This document shows positions 37,601 through 48,700 of a stretch of 64,000 nt of DNA, piece by piece. Both the position numbers and the translations under genes were made by a program. The stretch's first letter is position 1. Every line of letters begins with the position of its first letter. Origin of the DNA: Phoronis australis. Its lineage: Eukaryota; Phoronida; Phoronidae. The stretch spans positions 120,039 to 184,038 of the forward strand of contig NMRA01000019.1 of assembly GCA_002633005.1 (NCBI GenBank). Reading direction: 5' to 3'. The notes below the pieces were generated by a model that saw nothing but the letters and a program-made list of their open reading frames with translations, made no database searches and was not told the DNA's origin.

Positions 37601-40485
37601 ACTATTGCTATCATAGGGATAAAAGTAATATGATAAGTTTTAGACGTTTTCAGACATCTGATATCACAGACCACAGTGATATTGTTCAATTTGATTCTCC
37701 TTATACCATTGTCAAGATACGTATATTTGATTTACAAAGTTGTTAAGTCCATGGACTCAAGTGGCTGTTTACACAGCATGCCTTCGAAAAGCGCTGTTGA
37801 ATTTGCGCCAAAACAAACTAGTTCAGCAGCTATACAATTCAAAAGCGGTCAAGAGGTAATGAAGCATAGGATAATTTCGTTAAGTACATATTTTTAAAAT
37901 CAATGATAATCACAGAACCTTTTTTGTACACTAAAATAGTGCACAGGTATACGTAATCACGTGAGTGCGTTTTTCTAAAAATCTTTTCACGGTGATTGTG
38001 GTAATTTCCACAAAACACTGAATTTTTCGCATTCCTGTTCTTTATTCTGTTAACTAGAAAACCATATCTGTTTCGTTTAAGGACTTTAAGTCCAAGAACT
38101 CCGCTTTCAAACTTGAAGACGTCAGCATTCCTTGAAATAAAAGTCTTGATTTTTGACAGCCGAGCTTTCGGGCTAAAAGACCAGTCCTTTGCAACTAATG
38201 AAATAAAAACTGAATTTGCAAGTTTCTTGTTGTGCGAAAAAATCGTATTTGTAAAAAAATCGGGAATATGCATGAGAAATCACATTTTCAGACAAAAATT
38301 ACAATCATACAATTACAAAAATCTGGGCAATGGTTTCATGCACATAAATTATGATTCTGTGGTCATTAGCAAGGATTTTAAAAACATATACATGTAGTAC
38401 CGTGGTTATTGAAGAAATTCGATAGTTGATAACAATTTAGTTTTATTACTTAAACTCTGGCGAGACAATAAACAAAGTTCAGTGTGAATGAAATCGAAAT
38501 TTGCCCAGTTATTGGTTAGGAAAATTATATATCACATTCACGAAGTTTAAGGTGACAACTTATTTGCTTTCAGCCCTGTTGGAGATAACACAAGTAAGTG
38601 TGAAGGTGACCTTGAGGTAACGCCATTATTGCTCCGTGCACATGCGCAGTTTTGCTCATTCTATTGAAATTCAGTCTTTTAATTTACATTTCTCATACTG
38701 TTATACCAAAAACTATTGATTCACTTTTCGAGAAATTGCATTTGTATAATGTTTTTATAACTCTCAATAAATGTAAAGAAATAAAACCTGCCCTGTTTCA
38801 CCCTTACTTTGTTATTCAGTCAAAATACGTTTTTCAAAATAGCAATAATATTCAGATTTTATTTAGTTTGAGTGTAATTTCAAAGTCTGCAACTTACATG
38901 TAGGTCAAATGTGCTTGTGGACAAGCACTTGTATGGGAACGTAACGGTAGTAATAATGACGATCGGATGACGGTGAACTAATAAAAATAAATTATTTGTG
39001 CAACCTCACCACCAATAAAATGCCACGATTGAATCTTTGCAGAAAAGGGTAATTATGAACCGGTCTACTCAACCACACAAAGTAAGTCTTAAATTGTTCC
39101 TTATCAAGGAAGAAAATGATCTTAATTTCCCAAATTGCGCAAAGGAAATGGCACGTTGCGAGTAGAAATGCCATGAATTTTGACAGAGTTGTTGGTTTTC
39201 CCTAATGGCTTTATGTCTACCGACTTCTTGATGGCAAGGAATTTGACAAACAAGTTTCTGTCAAGCAGACGATACCATTCTTCTTGTTTCAGACGGATTT
39301 GCCTTATGCTGCGCCCCCGAGTCACCTTTTTAGTTTATGATATATTCCATGATACTTATGAATATCCCTAGAAGCATACGGTTTCCGGTGTATCCGTGGG
39401 CGCATGTCAGGACTTTTTTATCAAGTAATTTTCAACATGGAAAAGAAATAAAGTACACGCATACCTGTTTTATGATTTCGATGTGCCCCTTTAACGTCTT
39501 CATTTAACAGTTTAGGCAGTTAAATGTGAACTGTACAAGTTATACTCTTTCACAACACAGAAAAACAACACCACGCAATAGGTCTACCGTCAAGAACTTA
39601 ACTGTAAGTTAATTTCTGTAACATGTTTCATTACAGCCATCGTCATCGCCGGAAGTGTCAGTGCATCAGCTGGGGTCCTCATAGTTCTTTCTGTTGTAAT
39701 CGCATGCGTCATCTACAGGTAATTACAACCATGGCTCTGACGTAACTTCTGCCAAAAACCTTTTTTGATTGTGGGCACATGCCGTTAAAAATCACCCCCA
39801 TCTCGTCCCTCGTTTTAATTACTATGTTTAAATTAAAAACAATTGAGAGGGCCATGACTCTGTCGTTATTCACTCGGTGCCCACTTTTTTAGCCGCCGAA
39901 GCAGGCATTTTGGTAACAAAGAATTAGAACGCGGCAAGCTAGAAGCTCACTGAGCATGGACTGACAAAAATGACTTCACTACATTGTGCCTGCTAGTTTC
40001 CTACTGCCTGGTCAAGCTGCCCCGCCCACGACACAGTAGCATCATCAGAAGCTCAGTTCATTTTGATCTCATATTGGAACCTTTGTGCCCCGTAGTAAAA
40101 ATTTCCAGGCAAGCAGAATGCTACGTCATATGTCGTCGATTTTGGCAAGGCACGTGTTTAATCGAGGCAACGATTGGCTAAATGGATTCTCTGCGTTTTT
40201 AGGTCGGTAACCCCATAGCACAAAAACCTTTTTTCGCCATGGCAATGTGTAGCAAAACCAGCCACCAGTTTGAGTGAAATTCCCACTTCAGGTTAGGATG
40301 GCTAATCACCTGGGGTGTATCTGAGATCTCCAGTTACTATTCAAAGTTTCAACTTGTGTTTTTTCGTTAGGCGAAAGCGGCAACAAATTTCAGAAGAAAA
40401 TGAAACTGAACTTACAGACAACCCTGTCTATGAAGGAGGCAAAACTCAGTTCAGTCAACAATATGAGGAAGACATGTACTACTAA
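28647..40485 (+). CDS. Receptor gene B: SUEL-like lectin / CUB-like / transmembrane / short tail
   Basis: Five exons join in frame: 28647-28713, 31925-32215, 32955-33374, 39637-39718, 40371-40485, giving 325 codons with stop. Predicted order: signal peptide (residues 1-22), SUEL-like lectin (23-119), CUB-like domain (120-259), membrane helix (about 260-286) and a 38-residue tail ending YEEDMYY. Exon number, order and phases (1, 1, 1, 2) are identical to gene A, and the membrane exon has the same length. The tail keeps the NPVYEGG motif of A, then stops. Sequence beyond the stop still resembles the A tail in shifted frames, so the long tail has been lost. It could act as a decoy or as a partner-dependent receptor; this is inference. 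An ambiguous base at 40662 lies beyond the stop. Confidence 0.75.
28714..30427. other. Gene B intron 1, nothing recognised
   Basis: No domain-like frame, RNA gene or clear repeat was seen. A 126-codon minus-strand frame at 29595-29975 has no recognisable motif. Confidence 0.4.
30428..30874. mobile_element. Inverted-repeat DNA element in gene B intron 1
   Basis: The left end CAGGGTGTCCAAAAATGTACT is matched in inverse by AGTACATTTTTAGGTCACCCTG at the right end. The 447-bp interior has no intact transposase frame, so it is probably a non-autonomous Tc1/mariner-like or similar element. Confidence 0.55.
31576..31628. repeat. (GT)n microsatellite
   Basis: A run of GT dinucleotides with a few GC and AT interruptions, lying in gene B intron 1 about 300 bp before exon 2. 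Confidence 0.9.
31925..32215 (+). CDS. Gene B exon 2, SUEL-like lectin domain
   Basis: A phase 1-1 exon of 97 codons. [34 protein letters not shown] and EFFFTCVPG follow the SUEL pattern I-x-V-x-S-A-N-Y ... CxGxxxC ... VxYxC. It has six cysteines against eight in gene A. KYGPIE aligns with SVGPIE in A. Confidence 0.8.
32955..33374 (+). CDS. Gene B exon 3, CUB-like domain
   Basis: A phase 1-1 exon of 140 codons. [20 protein letters not shown] and [18 protein letters not shown] align with the CUB-like opening of gene A exon 3. A cysteine-rich insertion ([17 protein letters not shown]) is absent from A. The donor is GAAA|GTAAGT. Confidence 0.7.
33400..33735. repeat. Palindromic TCCTATAGGA minisatellite
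   Basis: About 335 bp made of imperfect, often self-complementary units around TCCTATAGGA and TCCTATTGGA. It starts about 25 bp after the donor of gene B exon 3. Units vary in length and spacing, so it is an old or recombining array. Confidence 0.85.
34140..36685 (+). mobile_element. Degenerate non-LTR retrotransposon (jockey/CR1/L2-like)
   Basis: The order of relics is that of a complete element. A coiled-coil ORF1-like segment ([18 protein letters not shown], then [13 protein letters not shown]) lies at 34420-34560. Endonuclease remains ([19 protein letters not shown]) lie at 34680-34960. Reverse transcriptase lies at 35510-35911 with [31 protein letters not shown] and YADDT. A C-terminal C-x-C-x-x-x-x-H segment ([15 protein letters not shown]) is near 36200. 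Multiple stops and frameshifts inactivate it. The 3' end has an AATAAA (36660-36665) followed by ATATATC. It sits in gene B intron 3 in the same orientation as the gene. Confidence 0.85.
36690..39636. other. Rest of gene B intron 3, nothing recognised
   Basis: Several frames of 60-144 codons overlap on both strands in AT-rich sequence, but none has a recognisable motif or consistent splice signals. Confidence 0.4.
39637..39718 (+). CDS. Gene B exon 4, transmembrane segment
   Basis: An 82-base exon encoding [20 protein letters not shown] and IACVIYR between TTACAG and GTAATT. Length, phases and the IAGSV...VLSV..(T/A)C(L/V)(V/I)YR pattern match gene A exon 4. Confidence 0.85.
40371..40485 (+). 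CDS. Gene B exon 5, truncated cytoplasmic tail
   Basis: After CGTTAG the frame reads a basic segment (RRKRQQ), [19 protein letters not shown] and [10 protein letters not shown], then TAA at 40483-40485. The ETEL(A/T)DNP(I/V)YEGG block is shared with gene A. Confidence 0.8.
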
Positions 40486-40850
40486 CGTACGTATCAAGTC
40501 CCTAACACAGACATATACACAGCTGAACAAGTCCGCTAATCGTGAAAATACAACAGGTCATCTGACACTCTCTTATAAAGCACTACCAACGCCAAGGAAG
40601 ACAGTCGACGGATCTGAAACACTCTTCTTACTTTCACTTGTGAAGGAGACAGGCTACGGTGNTTCTCCCAGATTCCATTTGGCAGTTCGGGGTGCGAATG
40701 TCAGGCGGGCAAAATCCTGGCTAATACTCTGCCCTTCCCCCCCAACTCAAAAATCACAGAAGTCCTATCTTTTGATAGTCCTTCATGCAGAAGTAAACAT
40801 TTTAAAACAATTCCTAAACACACTTTTGGAGAACAGTGCATAAAGCATAG
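40486..40850 (+). pseudogene. Remnant of the long tyrosine-rich tail beyond the gene B stop
   Basis: Directly after the stop, the same frame reads RTYQVPNTDIYT, matching STYQVLNKDIYT in gene A. A 2-base loss then shifts the frame, and the next frame gives TYTQLNKSANRENTT, LSYKALPTPRKTVDGSE, matching TYEAF...QTPKKSVDSSE in A. The remnant fades before 40662, where one base is undetermined. It is either untranslated or expressed only if the assembly is wrong here. Confidence 0.65.
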
Positions 40851-41033
40851 TACTTAAAAGTTACATGCGACTCCTATCGTCCATTTCTGAGATCCCATGT
40901 TCCCAAGTTGGCCAAAACATTTTTAGGTTCCTACCAAACATTAACCAGCATGCAAACATTTGACATACTCTACTACTTGCCCCTGAGAACGAAAGGAGAT
41001 GTAAGGAAACGAGGTATAAATTAAAAAAGTCTT

Positions 41034-41045
41034 TTTATTAATAAA
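41034..41045. terminator. Palindromic poly(A) signal between convergent genes
   Basis: TTTATTAATAAA is its own reverse complement and gives AATAAA on both strands. It lies 549 bp after the gene B stop and about 1.6 kb beyond the puf60 stop, so it could serve both convergent transcripts. Use as a polyadenylation signal is inferred. Confidence 0.4.
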
Positions 41046-41212
41046 ATATTCCACATGGTATAATGGTACTCAATGCACTCAATCATGTCCAACATTGTAT
41101 CATATTGTCCTTATTCAAAACTGCCTCATAACTCATACCTTTACACACCTCTTAGTAAACTGTTGATGCATCCTATCACTACGCTAGCCTATTTTCAGTA
41201 CTATTTAAGGGC

Positions 41213-41468
41213 CTGGGGCCTGTTCCAAGAAACTGACTAATAAGTTCCTTCTTGACTTAAGTTTAACATTTGTCTTAACTTCCAAACTTTGAAACTTCCA
41301 CATTCGGTAAGTAAGTCAAAATTAAGACAAAACTTATGTCAAACACTTAAGTCAAACTCAAGATCTCTTTCTTCGATTTGTTTTGAGACAAATTTAATTT
41401 TTATTTTAAAATCTAATAAAATTTGAGATTTGTCTTAGCCAAGTCAGTTTTGTTGGAACGGGACCCTG
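41213..41468. mobile_element. MITE with CAGGG-type terminal inverted repeats
   Basis: The left end CTGGGGCCTGTTCCAAGAAA and the right end TTTGTTGGAACGGGACCCTG are inverted copies with mismatches. The interior is rich in AAGTCAA and TTGACTTAAG inverted motifs. The CAGGG start is hAT-like, but no target duplication was seen. Confidence 0.6.
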
Positions 41469-41809
41469 AAACCGTAAATAAGGAAGTGATATGAAGTACA
41501 CATTCCTTTCAAAGAAACTGAAAGGACATGAAGTGAAACTGGCATGTTATTTGATAACAAGACAAGAAAGAGCAATACTTGTATTACCTGAAGCAGAATA
41601 TATTATCTGTGCTAAACAATGAATGTAACATGGTATCCAACACAGGAAAAAAGATGGTCCAGTGTACTGTGCGCAAAATCTATTTAAAATTGGACGAAAC
41701 TGATCAACATCCTGCATTATGTAAAGTGTTTTCTTTAAAAATCTGAAAAACTGGTATTCCAAACATTTGATTTATATTGATAATATGCGTATTGTACCCA
41801 ATAACCGCT

Positions 41810-42126
41810 TTTACACGAGAGACAGTTGTAACGGTGTCAGTGGTCACGTCGCGACTTGCTCCACTTTAGTCACATTTACACGACATTAGATCGCAAACTG
41901 GATCAGCATGAGTCACTTACATGAATACTGTCTGCGCATGCTTGCACAAACAATGGCAAATGTCCGAAAAACCTGGAATTCCAGTTGATCATTCGAGTAC
42001 AGGCTACTGCGCAAGCGCATTAAAAAGATGATCCATTTAGGCCCTGCCCCAGTGGTGTTTAGACGTGTAGTTGACACTGGAGCTGTTTCCTGTTAGCTGT
42101 GCTGGATCAGCTGTCTCTCGTGTAAA
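41810..42126. mobile_element. MITE with TTTACACGAGAGACAG termini
   Basis: TTTACACGAGAGACAG (41810-41825) is matched by CTGTCTCTCGTGTAAA at 42111-42126, a perfect 16-bp inverted repeat. The interior shows no coding frame. It lies in the predicted puf60 3' untranslated region or just beyond it. Confidence 0.7.
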
Positions 42127-42643
42127 TGTGGCTAACGACAGTCGTATTTCGTAAAACCACAATGTTCAGTACTTGCTGCACTAGGAAGGTCGAACTGAGA
42201 TAATTAACCCTTGTTTTTACAATATTTACACAAGAGCTCAATTACTAGATTAGTAAGCACAAGGACTTACGATGTAAAAATTTTAAAATCCGTCTTAGGG
42301 AAATTCGGTCCTATGCCACTACTTTACCATGCGCCGCGCAGAATCCTGAAAATGTGCAGCAGAACCAGTTTACTCCACTGAGTAACAAGCATCAAACTGG
42401 ATCCAAAACTCCGGGACTCCTGTATGTGACTATGGCCCATAAAACAGAAATAATGATGGAAACGACAGAACACTTATTATTTAACTCACTGACAAGGTAT
42501 CAGATAACATCTTCAGCGTCTATTTATGTCTCCAACAACTTTATGAACCACATACACGCAACAGCAGACACAACACCACAGTGGCTCCCTCTTCAGGTAG
42601 ATCTTTCATGCAATTTTTTAGTTAAGTATTTGTTCAACAGCTG

Positions 42644-42753
42644 TTACCCAGACAGGTCATTTCCATCGAACATATCTTGGTCGTATTTCTCAGCAACAAC
42701 TCTTCGGCCACCAAAGAACCTTCCATTCAGTGACTGGCATGCCAAATTAATCT
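42644..42753 (-). CDS. puf60: puf60 exon 13 (stop codon)
   Basis: 110 bases after CTTTGCAG encoding [20 protein letters not shown] and [16 protein letters not shown], then TAA at 42646-42644. R-F-F is the UHM RxF motif (R-W-F in human), and DxxxFDxxDLS is the usual PUF60 end. Confidence 0.95.
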
Positions 42754-45700
42754 CTGCAAAGAGGATTACACTAGTGTCATTCAGGGTTAATTTAGAACAC
42801 ATTCTGACGATCAGGTAGCGCCTAAATGGAAATCAAACAACACTAAAATTATTGGAAAGTTACTAACCCGATTAGAGATACTTTGACTAATCAAGCCCAC
42901 CACAAAAAGATGATCTGACGTACCAACAACTTATGTGAAGCAATAGGAACTGCTAACATGGGAAAGAGAATTCTCCCTGGGACCAGTCACCAGTTCTGTG
43001 TGACCAGGGGTGCACTCAATCTCTAGCGCCAGTAACCAGGGGTGCACTCAATCTCTAGCCTCGTGTGACCAGGGATGCAATAAGTCATCAGCCAGGTGAC
43101 CATGAGTGTAACCAGTCACCAGTCCTGTGATCATTAGTGCATTGCGTAAAGCTAGTTTCTTACACCTTTGGCGAGATAATGCAAAATCAGGCTAGTAAAT
43201 GGGACATTTTGCGAGACAGCTCTCAACTTTATGTCAAACACGACCAAATTGGCCAATTCTGATGTGAAAGATATGTCACTCTACTTCCCTTCCATAAGCC
43301 AAGACATCTCGTGTATTACATGTTACCAGGATTAAGGAACGCGACCGAGACACCAGTTGGTTGCGACCAGTTACAGTGGCTTTATAAAGCTACAATACTC
43401 CTGACCCACCTTGTTCATTGTCAAAGACAACAAATATTTTGACGACTATCTCCGCGTCCTCCTCCTCTCCCTGCCGTTCCTGGTATATGATGACTCGGTT
43501 CACGTTACCAAAGCGAGCGCATTCCTCAGTGATCTCAGTTTCCAGCTCGTCGTCCAGGTCATCAGGACCCACCATGTTTCTCAGGACCATCACTTGACAC
43601 TGGAACAGAGAGCACATCGGTTTAGAGAAGCAAGCTTGCACTAACTTCAATCAACCAAATCATGTGACTGTCGCCATACACCATGGATAGACAAAAGCCA
43701 CACATGGTCATGCCAGTTTTCCTCAAACCACAAAGCAAGACTAGGCTCCTCGTTCTTCGTTAGGATTCCCAATATAAGATTAGGTAACAAGATTTTACGT
43801 ATGTTACACTACATTAGTCTTTTAACTTTTAACACTCTAAAAAGCCAGTCAGCCAGTCATATAGAAGTAACGATTTAACTTTTAAATAACTCTTCATTCT
43901 ATGTGCAAAAAGGTCAACTTACATAAACATCAAGATTATGAATCTCAAGGCGAAAGTAAGGTTGCCAGAAAATTGTCATACCAAGACATTTCAACAAGGT
44001 AATAACACTGATGAGACAACCTCTTGCACGATTTCATTTTTGACTGTATCAGTTAACTGTGTTGCTTTAGAATTTCATGCAGTTAAGAACCCTTCCTGTA
44101 AGCTACTGTGTATACTGTGATTGGTCTGTACATGTTTACTTTTCTGCACTTGACAAAAATTTATTATTACCACCACCGTTGCCAACAATACTCTTCATAC
44201 TTCTATGATTTTTAAATGACAAAGTCAACAAAGCTGAAACCTTTTGACGAGTTAAATGTCTAATGTCACATGACCAAACTGATTTCTTATGTGTGACGCT
44301 GGCATTACCTCTGCCTTCCTCATTAGTTTCTGCATGACCATGTGACGAGCATTCGAACCGCTGATTTTCATGTTCTCCTGCGCTGCCAATGTTTGCGTCT
44401 GTTCGTCTTCGTGCAGTTTTTTCTGGGCCTCTGTCAGAGAATTGTACGAGCCCGGTTGGCTAGTGGGGGGAGCCTGGCTTGCACCTGATGGCATTGGAAT
44501 GGACTGGGATGTCATCGGAGATGCTGGAACGGAGACAGACAATTGATGTGATTCTTGGTTACAATATCTTGGGACAACTAAGCAAGTAAATATTCTGAAG
44601 CACAAAACTGGCAGCAATTAATCACACTTACAAATATCTGAAAGAAGAATCTCACTTAACTACTGACCCTAAAACTTGCATAAGCCGGATACCTCTAGGC
44701 CGAGATTTTTACAAGTAAGGTGAAATTTGACTTACCTGAAGGGCTGAAAGCACAAACTAGAACAACCACAGCAGAACTTTATCAGACTTAAGCCAAGAGG
44801 CAACTTGTGCAAATTTTACTGTACTTTAGAGCATTCACATTTTTGCCAAGGTAAATCTACTCCTCACTGCATGCAATTAACTCACAGTTGTAGCAAGCAC
44901 AGCAGCCCTTAACTTCAGTTACAAAATAGAACCCCTTACTTGAGCCAACTAAACTTGCTCAGAAGCATACTTCCAATACATTCTAAAACCGTGTTATAAA
45001 AGTAGAACGAAAAACAAGATACCAGATGAGTAGACATTTAACTTGCTTTGAGGTCAGTTCTTTAGCTGATTTTGAGTTATGCCATACATACAAAATTTAA
45101 CAAATCGAACATTTCAGCACCAGCACATCAACACATCAACACATATGACCTTAGCATATGCTCTGACACTGTTTGAACAGAGTTATGTCACACTGATGTT
45201 TAACAGACCACACATAATTCTGCCACCTACCAGTAGACTGAAGAGGTGAACTGACCACCACGGGCTGAGCAATGCCCCCCAAGACAGGGTTGGCCATGCC
45301 TACGGGCGGAACGACAGCCCCTATGGAGAGAGGGGTGGCTAAGCCTACTGGAGGGATGACAGCCCCTAGCTGAGGAGTGACCACACCCACTGGGGGCATT
45401 GTTGCCACTGTCACCGGAGGGGGCGGAGCTGTAACAGTGCCCGGAGACTGAAACATAGAAATGTCGTGTTTAGTCAGAAGATCATACTGACATCCAGATG
45501 AACAGCAGTACCTTTCATGACAAAAAAAGTTGACTAATGTTGAAGAAATGATTAACAGCAAAAATTGTGAATGAAAAAAAAAATTGATTGACAATAATTA
45601 AAATTACGCAGAAAAGGCCTAGTCTCAAATTTTACAGATGTTTTGCCAAGTGCTTTTGGGAACCATACTCATTTTCAGATTTTGTTTTAGAATCGGTGAA

Positions 45701-48700
45701 TCTGATTATATAAGCTTCTGAGGTCGAATGCTAAAATTACCACTTGAGAATTTTTTTATGCAAGAGATAAACTACTCCAGACCCAAGTGCTGATTATAAA
45801 CAAGCCAATAAAAGGCATTTAGCCCAACCTGCGACCATTGCTAACCAACTCAAACAGACACTGCGGGCAATAGTAATAGTCACTTGGAGGGGTCCGGTAT
45901 TTTAAGAACCAGATGTCTCCACCAGCCAACTAACTGGTCCACAAAATCCAGAACACCCGTAAGTAACTATTGCCATGGGCAACCGTGTTTAGCAACAAAT
46001 TGCTATTGGTTACTACACCAATACACAGCACTTCATGATTCAATTGTTCTTCACAAAGTGACCATGACACAAAGTCCTGTGCCATACAAACAGTAGGGCA
46101 ACAATAACAAGTCGGTAACTTACCGCTCCCAACTGTTGGGCTGCCTGAGGTGCAACTGCCTCCAAGGCAGTAATCTTGGCGGTGACGGCCGCTGCGGCCA
46201 CGGCCGCTGCTGTTGGCATGCTGGCAGGACCAACAGGAGCTGCAGTGATGTCTGGAGGGGTGATGGCCTAGGAGAGAACATAACGATAACATGCCAATAC
46301 CAAGCAGTTATGTGCCACAAAATAAAGAATTTAATGTCTTTTCATAAATAAGGTATAAGCATGGAGTAATCAGATAAAACCACCCGGAATTCTTCCTCAT
46401 ATCAGCTGGGATGAAGCTGAGTTCATTGTCTGAGTAGTCGCCCTCATGACCGGAAATGAAGGATAATTAAAAAAAGTTAGCAAGGTGGCTAAGCAATTCT
46501 GTAATTAACCTATCGCCAGGATTTTGAGTGACTGCTTAACTGACCAATCAGAATGCAGCATTCTTGACACACCTTCGTTTCCAAGCCGCCATTTTACCAG
46601 ACAAAAAACACACTGCCGAGTAAAACTTTTTGTTTGTCAACATTTCAAAAGAGGGTGATACGTCAATTGCAATGTTGATGCCCAAGTAGCTATTCTCAGT
46701 CATTTATACAGAATTAGCCGTTATGAAAGGGAAATGGTATTTTGTCTGGTTACCCTTGCTTGTACTGTTTATTGCAAAATATGTGGCAATAAATGAAAAA
46801 TGTAGGTCATCATATCATGAAGAGCAACTCATTACTCAATACTGTTGTCTTGGCTCAGTTTACAGCTCTTACTTAATCTTCCAAGAAAAAAGGTGGAAAC
46901 CATGTTGTCATTGTAAACAGCAGAGTGACATCAGGCAGATGGGAAACACAAAACTCTTTTCATTAAGTCAGAGAAACTGTCCACGGTCGATGTTAATCCT
47001 GTCTGTAGACACCTGCACTTAGCAGCAAACCTGACCAGTTCAACACCTACCTTTCCTACCCGTAAGTGTTGACCACCAAGATCAAACAAATTCATAGAGG
47101 AGACGGCATCTTGGGCTGCCTGTGGGGTTGAGTACTCGATGAAGCCGTATCCCCTAGAAGTAACAGCGCCGCACAGGATTATGATGAATTGTTGTGACTA
47201 GATGACCATAAACTAAACAAGATAACATTAACAGATCAACTATAAATGAGTAAATAAATCTTCACCGATTACACAGACTAACTGTATTACAGTGACAAGA
47301 GTTTGACTGAATTGTGAGGAAAGGGTGCGAAACATAATAAGGGTGATAAAGAAATAAATGTGTTATCACAAGGACAAACTGATGAGATAGGGCTGCAAAC
47401 TGAACACTTTACTAATATTCACAATGACAATAATTTATAGTGGCACGAAAGACTTACTTGTGTTTGCCTGGTTTTGTGGGGTCTGCTACAAGACTGCAAT
47501 TAAGTATTTTTCCAAAGGCTTCGAAAACACTGCAAGAGACAAAATGGAACCAATTAACACGGTGTCATCCAGTCAAGCCGGGGCTTCCTCAGTTCTGATA
47601 CTAAATTGTACAAGAAGATCTTAACAATCATACAACACCCATGTTCCGATGACAGCTCATGACAGACAGAAAAGACATTGATGAAGTATCCCGTCGAACA
47701 ATCACACTTTAAAGCCCGTCTTGGGAACAACTTCCACCAAGTGGTCAGCAATGCCCGCAAGTTTTTACAGAGTAACACAATTGTTAGAGAGCTCCGTAGA
47801 AACAAATATAACAGCTAACCTCTGTATGTCATTATCGCAGAGGTCTGTGTGTACCGAGGCTACGTAGATTCTGTTGTATGATTTGGCTTCCTCAGCCAGC
47901 TGTTCTATGATTGGCTGAGCCTGGGGCATGTTGCTGGGCCGCCCAACCTAACAAAATATGAAAGACAACAACAGTTACACAGTAACTACATGGGGAGGAG
48001 TGGCTATACAAAGTTTGAAGACTCACTTTTGTAGGAGTCAAATTACACCAGCACCTGTGAACAGTAAACTACACCAGGCCTCGTGACCAACAAAACTAGG
48101 ACCAGGAATTTTTTTTCAACAAATCTAGGACCAGAAAACTTTACTCAAGAGTCTACTCCTAAACAGATTAGCCTCGTTGTAAGAATTTCGAAAGTTTATT
48201 TAAAGTGTGCTACGGAATTAATTAACTCTTGAATTCAGCCATGCCTAAAGTCTGGTGGTCATAGCCCCCACTTCTGGTCAACTAAGACTTATATTTCTTG
48301 TTTAATAAAATAAACAATACATTAATAGAAGCACGTTCTTAGTTTGTACGAGACAACCAATAGGAAGAGCACTTATGATTAAAAGTGAATAAGTACGAAC
48401 AAGGCAGAAATAAAAAGTCAACCAAAATAGATAAACAACAGTGAGAATCAGGCAGTCAAGGACTATAAAGCCAGGACAAAAAACCAGGATGAGGAAGTGA
48501 GGACTTCCCTTAAAAATTCAAAACTCAATGACAATTGCAGTCTTCGTTTTCATACAACTTCCACAATGGTTTCCCAGAAGCGGTATGATATTGAGCAGGC
48601 TTTGGTTATCCCCCTTGAAGTACCTTGATGTTACGTCCACCAATCATGACCCCGTTCATCTGTTCCAGCGCTAACTGGGCCGCCTCTGGCAGCTCGTACT

